Assembly: GCA_963818505.1 (NCBI GenBank) | Contig: CAWFSJ010000005.1 | Location: forward strand, 62,001 to 126,000 | Length of the DNA: 64,000 nucleotides | Origin: JADKAV01 sp963818505 | GTDB lineage: Bacteria; Actinomycetota; Actinomycetes; S36-B12; UBA10799 | Reading direction: 5' to 3' | Shown here: in pieces, positions 8,041-16,421 of the stretch | Position numbering within the stretch: the stretch's first letter is position 1 | How the letters are laid out: each line of letters opens with the position of its first letter | Made by a program: the position numbers and the translations under genes | Notes under the pieces: generated by a model | The model's database searches: none | What the model was told of the DNA's origin: nothing | Seen by the model: only the letters and a program-made list of their open reading frames with translations

Positions 8041-9611
8041 CAGGACATCCCCATCTTCTTCATCGCGGCCAGCGATGCGGCCATGAAATGAGCCCACTGT
8101 TCATCATCCATTCCGAACTGTGGGGCGATCCGCACCAGACGCTGCACAGCGACTGTCTGCGACTCGGTGTACTTCAACAATCCCTCAGTGCCGTGACGGC
8201 GCCCGATTCCCGATGCCCCCATGCCACCCATCGGCGCGGAGGTCGTCCCCCAAGCCGATGCATATCCCTCGTTGATGTTCACGGTGCCCGCATTGAGCCT
8301 GGCGGCCACCTTGCGCCCGTGCGTGGTGTCGCGGGTGAGTACGGACGCGTTGAGGCCGTACTCGGTGTCGTTGGCGCGTTCGATGGCCTCTTCATCGTTC
8401 TGCACCTTGTAGAGGCTGACGACCGGGCCGAAGGTTTCGTTGATGCAGGCACGCATCTCTCGGGTGACCCCCTCGAGCACTGTCGGCTCGAAGAACAGCG
8501 GCCCGACATCGGGACGCGGCTTGCCGCCCACCAGAGCCGTCGCACCCTTGGAAAGAGCGTCTTCGACGTGCTCGGTCACGGTGTTCAGCTGCTTCTCGTT
8601 GATCAGGGAGCCCATGTCCGAACCCCAGCCGACTCCGGCTTGCAGGCGCATCCCGCGCACTCGCTCCACGAACCGGGCCACGAACTGGTCGTAGATCTTC
8701 TCGTTGATGTACATCCGTTCCATGGAGATGCACAACTGCCCCGAGTTGCTGAAGCACGCGCGCACCGCGATCTCCGACGCACGCTCGATGTCCGCGTCTG
8801 CCAGGACGAGCATCGCGTTCTTACCGCCCAGTTCCATAGAACAGCTGATCAGCCGCTGCCCGCACTGCTGCGCCAACTGCCGTCCGACCGGCGTTGAACC
8901 GGTGAACATCAGATAGTCGCAGTGGTCAACGATCGCCGGGCCGATGACTGCGCCAGGACCGACAACCACCTGCACCAGACCTTCAGGCAGGCCGGCTTCT
9001 CGCATGAGGCGAACGGCCCAAAGCGCCGTCAATGCGGTCTGGGAGTCCGGCTTGAGCACGATTGCGTTACCGGCCAACAGCGCCGGGATGGCGTCGGAAA
9101 CGGCCAGTGTCAGCGGGTAGTTCCACGGCGCGATCACCCCGACCACACCCTTGGGGTGGCGGATCTCGCTCACTGAGGTCAACACCGGCAGCACTCCGCG
9201 GTGGCGCACCGACGCGAGTTTCTTGGGCGCCACTCGTGCGTAATGGCGGGATGTGAGCAACACGTCGAGGAACTCCTCGGACGCATCAGAGCGCGCCTTG
9301 CCCGTCTCAAGTTGGATGAGGTCCAAGGTCGTCGAGCGGTGCTCGAGCATCACATCGTGAAAGCGCAAAATGACCTTGGCGCGCTCCTTGGGGGTCCACT
9401 GGGCCCAGCGCTTCTGTGCCCGGCGCGCGGTCTCGAAGGCGAGTTCGATGTCCTCAACAGTGCTGATCGGGATCTGCGCCAACGGCTCCAGCGTGAACGG
9501 TGCGATGGACTGCAGGGTCTCCGCCCGTGGCGAGGCCACCACTTGCGCGATCAGGCTCTTCACGTCGATTCCGGCCACTTGGGGCGCGGTCTTCTCCGCA
9601 GCGATGGTCAT
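8040..9611 (-). CDS. Aldehyde dehydrogenase, succinate-semialdehyde dehydrogenase (GabD2)-like
   Basis: A 523-residue NAD(P)-dependent aldehyde dehydrogenase. The catalytic cysteine is in SNSGQLCISMER near residue 294 and the general-base glutamate in MELGGKNAM near 259; the nucleotide-binding region has VGVIAPWNYPLT and FTGSTPVGRQ. The overall sequence is close to mycobacterial GabD2 (Rv1731). It may oxidise succinic semialdehyde or another aldehyde. Pairing with an alcohol-oxidising GMC flavoprotein suggests an alcohol-to-aldehyde-to-acid route, but that is inference from the overlap of the two genes. Upstream is a 312-bp divergent intergenic region holding a palindromic repeat. Confidence 0.9.
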   Translation of the reverse strand: MTIAAEKTAPQVAGIDVKSLIAQVVASPRAETLQSIAPFTLEPLAQIPISTVEDIELAFETARRAQKRWAQWTPKERAKVILRFHDVMLEHRSTTLDLIQLETGKARSDASEEFLDVLLTSRHYARVAPKKLASVRHRGVLPVLTSVSEIRHPKGVVGVIAPWNYPLTLAVSDAIPALLAGNAIVLKPDSQTALTALWAVRLMREAGLPEGLVQVVVGPGAVIGPAIVDHCDYLMFTGSTPVGRQLAQQCGQRLISCSMELGGKNAMLVLADADIERASEIAVRACFSNSGQLCISMERMYINEKIYDQFVARFVERVRGMRLQAGVGWGSDMGSLINEKQLNTVTEHVEDALSKGATALVGGKPRPDVGPLFFEPTVLEGVTREMRACINETFGPVVSLYKVQNDEEAIERANDTEYGLNASVLTRDTTHGRKVAARLNAGTVNINEGYASAWGTTSAPMGGMGASGIGRRHGTEGLLKYTESQTVAVQRLVRIAPQFGMDDEQWAHFMAASLAAMKKMGMS

Positions 9612-9711
9612 GGCGTCAGCCTAAACCGGTCCGGTGTTTGGCGAACCTGGAACGGTTAAACCGAGAGTGGCCGAAGATGCAGCCGTGCCCAGGCCCCCGC
9701 CAGCCGCCCGC

Positions 9712-9779
9712 GTTAGAGGTTGTGCTGTTGGTTAGCGAATCCACACGTTGTTTCGCTAACCAACAGCACAACCTCTAAC
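9712..9779. repeat. 68-bp palindromic element, copy 1 (perfect arms)
   Basis: Both halves are perfectly complementary over 28 bp: outer arm GTTAGAGGTTGT, middle GCTGTTG, inner arm GTTAGCGAA, then loop TCCACACGTTGT. A partial extra right arm (CACAACCTCTAAC, 9786-9798) follows after six bases. It lies between the divergent aldehyde dehydrogenase and L,D-transpeptidase genes. The left flank is GCCCGC, shared by several other copies. The rest of the gap (9612-9923) shows nothing else I can name. Confidence 0.95.
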
Positions 9780-9923
9780 GAGCCGCACAACCTCTAACCG
9801 GGGGCTGCCGGGCCCCGAGCCGAAAGTCGAACGCGCGATGGTTCAGCCCCACCCCCTTGCCCGACTACCGGTGTCTTCCTCGCCCGAATCGGACGGTGAG
9901 CCGTTGTACGTTACATTGACTCA

Positions 9924-10748
9924 ATGCTTCCCGCCGCGACCTGGTTCACTGCCGCTGCGCTGGTGACCCCTGTCGCGATCGCTGCTCTCAGCAGCGCGCC
10001 GGTGGTGGCTGACCCGTCCACCTCTGCGTCGGTGAGTGCGGATCCCTCAACGCCGCCCCCGGTTGAACCACCCCCCGTCGAGCCGAGCCCGACAGCCCCG
10101 ACACCGACGCCGTCGATCACGACGACGCCCGAACTGGCCATGGAGATCCAACTCGAGGCTCTCGGCCTGCCGACGGGCAATGTGGATGGACAGGTGGATG
10201 CGCGCACTCGCCGGGCGGTCTGCGCATTTCGTGATCTGTTCGGTCTGCGCGCAACCCGCGAACTCCCCGGGCCCGCCCTGTTGTCTCAGATCGCGCAGTC
10301 CCAGGAGATCCCCCTGCTGCCAAAACGCCTGTTCGGGGTGAAGGCGCTGGTGAGCCTTACGTGTCAGGCGACGTACGTGACCAACAACAACGGCGTGGTC
10401 CTACGGGTGCTGCCTGTGAGCACCGGCAAGGACCTCGGTTACCACGCGACGCGGACCGGCTTCAAGCGGGTCTACTGGAAGTACAACGCGTGGCAGGCCA
10501 GCACGCTCTTCCCCGAACCCGACGGTCGCCCCGGGCTCTACCGTCCCATCTACTTCGATCGGGGAATCGCGTTCCACGGCGTGCGGCGCCCAATTCGGAC
10601 CATGCCGCAATCGCACGGATGTGTTCGGACCTGGCCCAAGGATCAGGACTGGCTGTGGAAGCAATTGAGCGTCCGCGACAGGGTCTTCGTGTACGGCAAC
10701 TACTGGCGCAAGGCCACGGCATCACTGGGTGGTTACGGCCGCACCTAG
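9924..10748 (+). CDS. Secreted L,D-transpeptidase (YkuD family) with peptidoglycan-binding domain
   Basis: A 274-residue exported enzyme that would cross-link or anchor to peptidoglycan stems. The N-terminus is a signal peptide (MLPAATWFTAAALVTPVAIAALS), then a Pro/Thr/Ser-rich spacer, then a PG_binding_1-like helical domain (about residues 70-115: IQLEALGLPTGNVDGQVDARTR). The catalytic YkuD domain has the HG...SHGCVR signature: the conserved His in AFHG and the cysteine nucleophile in SHGCVRTW near residue 231. It is wedged between the choD-like gene and guaB3, which are adjacent in mycobacteria, so it looks inserted into a conserved order. Its stop is three bases from the stop of convergent guaB3. 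Confidence 0.92.
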   Translation: MLPAATWFTAAALVTPVAIAALSSAPVVADPSTSASVSADPSTPPPVEPPPVEPSPTAPTPTPSITTTPELAMEIQLEALGLPTGNVDGQVDARTRRAVCAFRDLFGLRATRELPGPALLSQIAQSQEIPLLPKRLFGVKALVSLTCQATYVTNNNGVVLRVLPVSTGKDLGYHATRTGFKRVYWKYNAWQASTLFPEPDGRPGLYRPIYFDRGIAFHGVRRPIRTMPQSHGCVRTWPKDQDWLWKQLSVRDRVFVYGNYWRKATASLGGYGRT

Positions 10749-10751
10749 TGA

Positions 10752-11861
10752 TCAATGGGTCTGGACCATCTCCACACGTTGGAAGCTCTTCAGATCCGTG
10801 TACCCGCACAACGCGATCGAACGGCGCAGTGCGCCGACCAGGTTCATCGTCCCGTCGCTGACGTGTGAGGGTCCGAACAGGATCTCCTCCCAGGTGCCGA
10901 CGGTCTCGAACTCGACCATTTCGCCGCGCGGCAGTTCCGCGTGTGTCGCCTCCATGCCCCAGTGGCGACCTGCGCCCGGAGCCTGCGAGGCCCTCGCAAG
11001 CGGCGAGCCGACCATGGCCGCGTCTGCGCCACACGCGATCGCCTTGACGATGTCCCCGCTGCGGCCCATCGCACCGTCGGCGACCACGTGTACGTAGCGA
11101 CCTCCGGACTCATCGAGATAGTCGCGCCGGGCAGCCGCCACATCGGCGATCGCTGTGGCCATCGGCACGCGCACTCCGAGAACGTCCGCAGTCGTGTGGC
11201 TGGCCCCGCCACCGAAACCCACGAGGACCCCCGCCGCTCCGGCTCGCATCAGGTGCAGCGCCGACTGGTAGGTCGCGACCCCGCCAACAAGGACGGGGAC
11301 GTCGAGTTCGTAGATGAACTGCTTGAGGTTAAGCGGTTCGCGACCGTCGGAGACGTGCTCGGCCGAGACGGTCGTGCCCCGGATGACGAAGATGTCCACG
11401 CCGGCGGACGTGACGTCCCGGAAGTAGTCATGGGTCTTCTGCGGTGACAATGAGCCTGCCACCGTGATTCCGGCCTCGCGCATCTGGCGAACCCGGGCGA
11501 GGATCAATTCCGGCTTGATGGGTTCTGCATACAGGCGCTGCAGGAGCGGAACAGCTTGACGCGGGTCAACCGCGGCGATCTGGGCGAAGGCATCCGAGGG
11601 GTCCTCGTAGCGGGTCCACAGGCCCTCGAGGTTGAGAACCGCGAGACCGCCCGCCTGGCCCATCTCAATCGCCGTCTGCGGCGACACGACTGAGTCCATC
11701 GGAGCAGCGAGGATGGGCAACTCGAAGCCGTATGCGTCGATCTGCCAGGCCAAGTCCACCGACTCCGGATCCCTGGTACGCCGGTGGGGCGCGACTGCCA
11801 CATCGTCGAACGAGTACCCCGCCCGCGCCGACTTGGAAAGACCGATCACTATGTCGCTCAC
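10752..11861 (-). CDS. guaB3: GuaB3 family IMP dehydrogenase-related protein
   Basis: A 369-residue TIM-barrel protein of the IMPDH/GMPR superfamily that lacks CBS domains. Diagnostic features: HRRTRDPESVDLAWQIDAYGFELPILAAPMDSV at the N-terminus (quoted in parts: HRRTRDPESVDL, then FELPILAAPMDSV) and the ending RRSIALCGYTDLKSFQRVEM, both typical of actinobacterial GuaB3. At the position of the IMPDH catalytic loop (SICTT) the sequence reads ASHTT, so the catalytic cysteine is a histidine. GMP reductase activity has been reported for some GuaB3 members; activity here is doubtful. The GTG at 11861 is chosen because TAGGA lies nine bases upstream; a TTG at 11870 would overlap that ribosome site. 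It follows guaB by 66 bp. Confidence 0.9.
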   Translation of the reverse strand: MSDIVIGLSKSARAGYSFDDVAVAPHRRTRDPESVDLAWQIDAYGFELPILAAPMDSVVSPQTAIEMGQAGGLAVLNLEGLWTRYEDPSDAFAQIAAVDPRQAVPLLQRLYAEPIKPELILARVRQMREAGITVAGSLSPQKTHDYFRDVTSAGVDIFVIRGTTVSAEHVSDGREPLNLKQFIYELDVPVLVGGVATYQSALHLMRAGAAGVLVGFGGGASHTTADVLGVRVPMATAIADVAAARRDYLDESGGRYVHVVADGAMGRSGDIVKAIACGADAAMVGSPLARASQAPGAGRHWGMEATHAELPRGEMVEFETVGTWEEILFGPSHVSDGTMNLVGALRRSIALCGYTDLKSFQRVEMVQTH

Positions 11862-11927
11862 GAGAGGCAATCCTAGCGGGGCATCCTCGTGCTCGCCGGT
11901 GCGATGCCCTGCGTCGAAGCGGACCGC

Positions 11928-13424
11928 CTAACGACGGTGATAGTTCGGCGCCTCGACGGTCATCTGGATGTCGTGGGGGTGACTTTCCTTGAGCCCTGCG
12001 GCTGTGATCCGCACGAATCGCCCGCGACTGTGCAGTTCCGGGATGGACGAAGCGCCGCTGTAGCCCATCGCCGCACGCAGTCCACCGGTCAATTGGTGGG
12101 CCACCACGGAGAGTTTTCCGCGGTAGGGAACCTGGCCCTCGATGCCTTCGGGGACGAGTTTGTCGTCGCTGAGGACATCGTCTTGGAAGTAGCGGTCCTT
12201 GGAGTAGGACTTCGCCTCCCCACGCGATTGCATGGCCGCCAGAGACCCCATCCCCCGGTACTGCTTGAACTGCTTGCCACTGACGAAGACCACCTCACCG
12301 GGTGACTCCTCACACCCCGCGAGCAGAGATCCGAGCATCACGGTGTCGGCGCCGGCGACCATGGCCTTGGCGATGTCGCCGCTGTACTGCAAACCACCGT
12401 CTGCGATCACGGGCAGCCCCTTGGGGCGAAGTGCCGTGGCCACGTCGTGAATCGCGGTGACCTGCGGGACGCCGACACCGGCAACCACCCTGGTGGTACA
12501 GATCGAGCCGGGGCCGACGCCGACCTTCACAGCGTCCGCGCCAGCCTCCGCAAGAGCAAGGGCGGCCTCCGCGGTGGCGATGTTGCCTCCCACGATGTCG
12601 ATCTCGGTCTCGGCCTTCAGACGGGAGACCATCTCCAGGACCCCGCTGCTATGTCCGTGGGCGGTGTCCACGACCACAAAATCGACGCCGGCATCGACGA
12701 GCGTCATGGCCCTCTTGTACGAGTCCTCACCCACGCCCACCGCCGCCCCCACGACCAAGCGTCCGGCGCTGTCCTTCGTGGCGTCGGGATACGCCTCGGA
12801 CTTCAGGAAGTCCTTGACCGTGATCAGTCCACGCACACGGTTCTGCTCGTCGACGAGGGGCAGTTTCTCGACCTTGTGGCGACGCAACAGCGCGAGGGCG
12901 TCGACCGGGTCGATCCCCAGATACCCGGTGACCAACGGCGCGGGAGTCATCAGCTGCGAGACAGGTACCGACAGATCCTCCTCGAAGCGCATGTCCCGGT
13001 TCGTCACGATCCCCAGCAACCGGCCCTCGTCATCGACAACTGGCAACCCCGAGATCCGGTAGCGCCGGCACATCGCATCCACCTCGGCAAGGGTGTCCTG
13101 CGGGCGGCAAGTCACAGGGTTCGAAACCATGCCGGCCTCGGACCGCTTGACCATGTCGACCTGCAGGGCCTGGTCCTCGATGGACATGTTGCGGTGCAGC
13201 ACGCCGACCCCGCCGATACGGGCCATCGCGATTGCCATCCGGGCTTCTGTGACCGTGTCCATCGCGCTACTCACCAGAGGTACCCGAAGCCGCAGCGAAC
13301 GGGTCAGAGCCGTGGAGGTGTCCACCTCGGAGGGCACCACGTCGGAGGCGGAAGGCACCAGCAGGACGTCGTCGAACGTCAGGCCGATGGGGGCGAAGGG
13401 ATCGTTGGCCGAGGAGTGCTCCAT
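11928..13424 (-). CDS. guaB: IMP dehydrogenase
   Basis: GuaB oxidises IMP to XMP with NAD, the rate-limiting guanylate step. The 498-residue protein has the normal architecture: N-terminal barrel start (LTFDDVLLVPSASDVVPSEVD), two CBS domains at about residues 95-215 inserted in the barrel, and the catalytic loop GPGSICTTR with the nucleophilic cysteine near residue 308. The flap and the GGLQYSGDIAKA phosphate-binding segment are intact. It is the functional IMPDH of the pair; downstream GuaB3 lacks the cysteine. The ATG at 13424 has no strong Shine-Dalgarno. Confidence 0.97.
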   Translation of the reverse strand: MEHSSANDPFAPIGLTFDDVLLVPSASDVVPSEVDTSTALTRSLRLRVPLVSSAMDTVTEARMAIAMARIGGVGVLHRNMSIEDQALQVDMVKRSEAGMVSNPVTCRPQDTLAEVDAMCRRYRISGLPVVDDEGRLLGIVTNRDMRFEEDLSVPVSQLMTPAPLVTGYLGIDPVDALALLRRHKVEKLPLVDEQNRVRGLITVKDFLKSEAYPDATKDSAGRLVVGAAVGVGEDSYKRAMTLVDAGVDFVVVDTAHGHSSGVLEMVSRLKAETEIDIVGGNIATAEAALALAEAGADAVKVGVGPGSICTTRVVAGVGVPQVTAIHDVATALRPKGLPVIADGGLQYSGDIAKAMVAGADTVMLGSLLAGCEESPGEVVFVSGKQFKQYRGMGSLAAMQSRGEAKSYSKDRYFQDDVLSDDKLVPEGIEGQVPYRGKLSVVAHQLTGGLRAAMGYSGASSIPELHSRGRFVRITAAGLKESHPHDIQMTVEAPNYHRR

Positions 13425-13452
13425 GCAGCAAGGTTACGCGGTGGGGCAAGCC

Positions 13453-14040
13453 TCAGTTGATGAGTCCCGCGCGCAATCCCACGGCTACGGCCTGGGCCCG
13501 GTCTGCGGCACGCAGTTTCCGGAAGAGTCTGCGGGCATGGGTCTTGATGGTGTCCTCGGACAGGTACAGTTCGCGACCGATCTCTCCATTGGACATCCCC
13601 CGCGACATACCGTCCAGCACCTGGGTCTCCCGCTCGGAGAGCCGGAACTCGGGAGTACTTGCCACGGGCACCCGGCTGGCCGATCCCACGTGGTAGACCG
13701 CCATGCCAAGTTCGAGTCGTGTGGCGTCCTTGTTGATGTAGCCGGCCGCGCCGTTGGCCACGGCGGATGCAACAGTCTGCGGATCATCGCCGGCGGTGAG
13801 CATCACGATGCGCACTGTGGGGTCCGAGTGCAGAAGTCGCCGGGCGCACTCCAGCCCGCTCATGCCGGGCATCCGCACGTCGAGCAGGACCAGGTCGGGG
13901 CGCTCGCTGGCGCATCGTGCAAGAGCCTCGTCACCGCTACTGGCCAGGCTGACCGTGACCACACCCGGAAGGGTGCTCACCAGACGCCTCAAACCGTCGC
14001 GCACGGCCGGGGCGTCGTCAACGATCAACACCGAAGTCAC
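13453..14040 (-). CDS. NarL/FixJ-type response regulator, BldM-like
   Basis: A 195-residue regulator with an N-terminal receiver domain and a C-terminal LuxR-type helix-turn-helix (SERETQVLDGMSRGMSNGEIGRELYLSEDTIKTHARRLFRKL). The receiver keeps the acidic pair (VDD), the phospho-acceptor Asp in LLDVRMPG, the Thr in MLTAG and the Lys in INKDA. The DNA-binding half closely resembles Streptomyces BldM as I remember it, a developmental regulator encoded near whiD and groEL1. No histidine kinase is adjacent, so it is an orphan in this window. The GTG at 14040 is chosen because GAGGAGG sits seven bases upstream; a further in-frame start at 14070 lacks one. Confidence 0.88.
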   Translation of the reverse strand: MTSVLIVDDAPAVRDGLRRLVSTLPGVVTVSLASSGDEALARCASERPDLVLLDVRMPGMSGLECARRLLHSDPTVRIVMLTAGDDPQTVASAVANGAAGYINKDATRLELGMAVYHVGSASRVPVASTPEFRLSERETQVLDGMSRGMSNGEIGRELYLSEDTIKTHARRLFRKLRAADRAQAVAVGLRAGLIN

Positions 14041-14109
14041 GGGACACCTCCTCAGCAGGCTCTGATCCACCTATCGGCCGGTACCGGGGATTGCTTGAAT
14101 CAGTGCCGG

Positions 14110-14997
14110 TCAACCGGCCGCGCGATGAAGCGCCGCGATGTCTGAGCGGGCGTCCCATCGTTGCGCGATTTCTCCGGAGAGGCCGGCTCGCAGGTCATCG
14201 GCGATTCTGCTCGCCGCCACGAAATGATCGCGGGCAGCGACGACGTCCTCCGGTGCCAGCAGGGCGGCAAGTACTGCGTGCGCTGGCCAGGCCACTGCAA
14301 GGAATCCCATCGATGTGCTCAGCATCAGTGACCGCTGCAGATTGGCGATCGCTTTTGTCTTCTCGCCAGCCTCGACCTGCGCCACCGCTAGGAACAGCAG
14401 GGACTTCGCGACGTGACGCGGGGCGTTGGCAGCCTCCGAGTGCTCCAGTGCCTCACTTGCCTTTGTCACTGCCGCAAGGTAATCGGAGTTGAGCAGGGCG
14501 ATCTCGCATTCGACCCAGGTGAGACGCACACGGTGGCGCCACCAGATCGGCATCTGCGCGGGATCTCCGCCGACCCGCTCGAGCAGCGATCGGGCCTGGG
14601 CCAGTGTGTTCGCTGCCGTGGCCGCATCCTCCATTCCCACCGAATCGGCGGCCAGCCCTGTCAAGGCCTCAATCGCCGAGCCGGGCGTTGCCGCCGCCGC
14701 CATGGCCTGGCGGTCGGCCACCACCGCGAGCTGATGACAACCGAGCTGGCGCAGCAGGCTCGCCTTCAGCGATCGCGCCATGGAGTACTCCGGGGTGCCC
14801 TGGGGAATCGCCTCAACGTGCTCGAACGCCTCCCCGTAGCGTCCACATGCACCCAGCGCCACCCCGAGCAGCCACTGGTGGAAGGCGCGTTGACCAGGGT
14901 CGATCCCGGAGAGTCCGCGCAACAACGGCAGAGCGTCCTGAACTGAACCGTGGAACACGTTCCACTCGCCCCGTTCAAGACCCTCACTCATCGGCAT
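14110..14997 (-). CDS. Helical-repeat (TPR-like) protein of unknown function
   Basis: A 295-residue, alanine- and leucine-rich, all-helical protein with no signal peptide or membrane segment. Repeating pairs of helices with W/L-G-A patterns (for example FHQWLLGVALGACGRYGEAFEHVEAIP and SLLFLAVAQVEAGEKTKAIANLQRSL, each about 27 residues) resemble TPR units, suggesting a protein-interaction scaffold. It lies 69 bp upstream of the BldM-like regulator on the same strand and may work with it. I do not recognise a named family. A second in-frame ATG six bases into the gene could be the start. Confidence 0.75.
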   Translation of the reverse strand: MPMSEGLERGEWNVFHGSVQDALPLLRGLSGIDPGQRAFHQWLLGVALGACGRYGEAFEHVEAIPQGTPEYSMARSLKASLLRQLGCHQLAVVADRQAMAAAATPGSAIEALTGLAADSVGMEDAATAANTLAQARSLLERVGGDPAQMPIWWRHRVRLTWVECEIALLNSDYLAAVTKASEALEHSEAANAPRHVAKSLLFLAVAQVEAGEKTKAIANLQRSLMLSTSMGFLAVAWPAHAVLAALLAPEDVVAARDHFVAASRIADDLRAGLSGEIAQRWDARSDIAALHRAAG

Positions 14998-15049
14998 GGA
15001 TCAAGGGTAAGTCCGAGACCACGACGTCCGACGATCGCGCTACGTCGAA

Positions 15050-15907
15050 TCAGACGTGGCTGCGAACGAAGTTCACAGCCTCTTTCAGATCGCCCAGATG
15101 CGGTGCAGGTGAGCCCTGCGACCATCCTGGCCCGGCCGTAGCAATCGCGGGCTTGGGCCGAATGCCTGGAAGATGGGCGAAACCCTGAGGGTCAGCATTG
15201 GGCACCAACTGCGCCCAGAGGATGACGACCGCGGGGTGAAGGCGTTTTGCCGCCTCGCCCAGAGCGGTGGCTGGGGTCCTGGCAGTGAGCAGTTCGGCTC
15301 CGATGCCCTCCTCGGCAAGAGCCGCACGTAGTGCGTACAGGGGCAGGACGTGGTCCTCGGTGGCGGTGGCAGCCAGGAGCACACCCTCGCGCTTGACCCG
15401 GGTGTCCAGGAACAGTCCCGCAGTGACCGCGTCTGACAACACGTGCTCCACGTCCACGCCGGCTTGGCGGTCCTCCCATTGAGCCCCCGCCCTGTGCAGC
15501 ACCGGGACAATCAGATCACTCCACGAGGTAAGCACACCGTTGGACCGCACCGCGTCCGCGATCAAGTGCGCGCACCGCTGACCGTCCAGCGCATTGGCCG
15601 CTTCCCACAGTGCGCGCACCGCGGCCGCGCCGATGTGTCCTGCGCTGTGTGTAACAACCTCAGGGATCTCTGGCACCGTTTCTCGCACCGAGGCGGCGGC
15701 CTGGGCCACCGGCACTCCGGAGCGCATGAGCCTCTGCATCGCCACGAGCCGATCGACGTCCTCGGGGGTGTACCGGCGATGCGCTCCCTCGCTTCGCGCT
15801 GAGGGCTCCAGGCCGTACCTGTGCGCCCATGTCCTCAGAGTCGCCGGGGAAATCCCCAATTGCCGGGCTACGGCACCAGCCGAAAGCGTCACCATCGCGT
15901 CCACCAC
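15050..15907 (-). CDS. MerR-type regulator with cobalamin-binding-like domain (CarH/LitR-like)
   Basis: A 285-residue regulator. Residues 5-70 form a MerR helix-turn-helix (VARQLGISPATLRTWAHRYGL, then RRYTPEDVDRLV). The middle (about 90-165) is the helical bundle of B12-binding photoreceptors with the Wx9EH motif exact: W144, E154, H155. The last part (175-285) has the Rossmann-like B12 fold; the candidate lower ligand is H186 in TEDHVLP, where the usual glycine of ExHxxG is proline. CarH proteins bind adenosylcobalamin and release DNA in light. Cobalamin and light sensing here are inferred. The gene is divergent from whiB over about 118 bp. Starts at 15907, 15904 (GTG) and 15895 (ATG) are all possible. 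Confidence 0.85.
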   Translation of the reverse strand: MVDAMVTLSAGAVARQLGISPATLRTWAHRYGLEPSARSEGAHRRYTPEDVDRLVAMQRLMRSGVPVAQAAASVRETVPEIPEVVTHSAGHIGAAAVRALWEAANALDGQRCAHLIADAVRSNGVLTSWSDLIVPVLHRAGAQWEDRQAGVDVEHVLSDAVTAGLFLDTRVKREGVLLAATATEDHVLPLYALRAALAEEGIGAELLTARTPATALGEAAKRLHPAVVILWAQLVPNADPQGFAHLPGIRPKPAIATAGPGWSQGSPAPHLGDLKEAVNFVRSHV

Positions 15908-15916
15908 TCAACGAGT

Positions 15917-15990
15917 GTGAACAGGTTTCGCGCCGTCCGCACTTTTTCGCTCAGAGTGAACTGGGTCTTGACACGCTTTTGAAACGGTTT
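15917..15990 (+). promoter_or_regulatory. Candidate direct-repeat operator between the MerR regulator and whiB
   Basis: Three related 11-mers lie in the same orientation: TGAACAGGTTT (15918), TGAACTGGGTC (15957) and TGAAACGGTTT (15980). The second abuts the -35 of the whiB promoter and the third lies between -35 and -10. Such a layout fits repression by a DNA-wrapping MerR/CarH oligomer. This is pattern recognition only; the repeats are degenerate and unevenly spaced (39 and 23 bp). Confidence 0.3.
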
Positions 15991-15996
15991 TAGATT
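15968..15996 (+). promoter_or_regulatory. Sigma-70-type promoter of whiB
   Basis: A perfect -35 TTGACA (15968-15973) is followed after 17 bp by TAGATT (15991-15996, four of six to TATAAT). The whiB start lies 29 bp beyond, with AAGGAG at 16013-16018 as ribosome site. Confidence 0.75.
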
Positions 15997-16025
15997 CATA
16001 CCAACGACGGACAAGGAGTCACAAA

Positions 16026-16316
16026 ATGGCCGAGCTCTCAAGGCTTCCGGGCACGAACACCGATCACTGGGATTGGCAGATGCACGGGGCGTGCCGCGGC
16101 GAGGACTCCTCCAACTTCTTTCACCCCGAAGGCGAACGTGGAGCGGCCCGGGTCATCCGCACGAACCGGGCCAAGGCGATCTGCGCCGAGTGCCCGGTGC
16201 AGAAGGCCTGCTTGGAACACGCACTTGCAGTACGCGAGCCGTACGGCATCTGGGGCGGGCTCGGCGAGGACGAATTGGCCTCGCTGTACCAGCGACGAAA
16301 GCTGAACATCGCCTGA
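16026..16316 (+). CDS. WhiB-family Fe-S regulator, WhiB3/WhiD-like
   Basis: A 96-residue WhiB-like protein that would carry a 4Fe-4S cluster and act with sigma factor on promoters. The four cysteines are in place: one in GACRG, two in ICAECP and one in KACLEHAL. The beta-turn GIWGG and a short basic tail (QRRKLNIA) follow. The N-terminus LPGTNTDHWDWQMHGACRGEDSSNFFHPEGERG, read in segments, matches WhiB3/WhiD better than WhiB1 or WhiB2, and its position beside groEL and a BldM-like gene matches both M. tuberculosis whiB3 and Streptomyces whiD. It has a strong promoter and Shine-Dalgarno. A bidirectional hairpin ends the unit. Confidence 0.93.
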   Translation: MAELSRLPGTNTDHWDWQMHGACRGEDSSNFFHPEGERGAARVIRTNRAKAICAECPVQKACLEHALAVREPYGIWGGLGEDELASLYQRRKLNIA

Positions 16317-16364
16317 CCCCAAACCGGTCGCACCAGATCCCTCCCCTGGTCGGCGACCACCAAG

Positions 16365-16397
16365 AAGGCCCCGGACAACTCATCTGTCCGGGGCCTT
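16365..16397 (+). terminator. Stem-loop terminator after whiB
   Basis: AAGGCCCCGGACA and TGTCCGGGGCCTT form a perfect 13-bp stem around a 7-base loop, followed by CTCTTGTCTT. It lies 48 bp after the whiB stop. The tail is pyrimidine-rich rather than a pure T-run, common in high-GC bacteria. Confidence 0.8.
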
Positions 16398-16421
16398 CTC
16401 TTGTCTTCGGGTGGGCGGACG

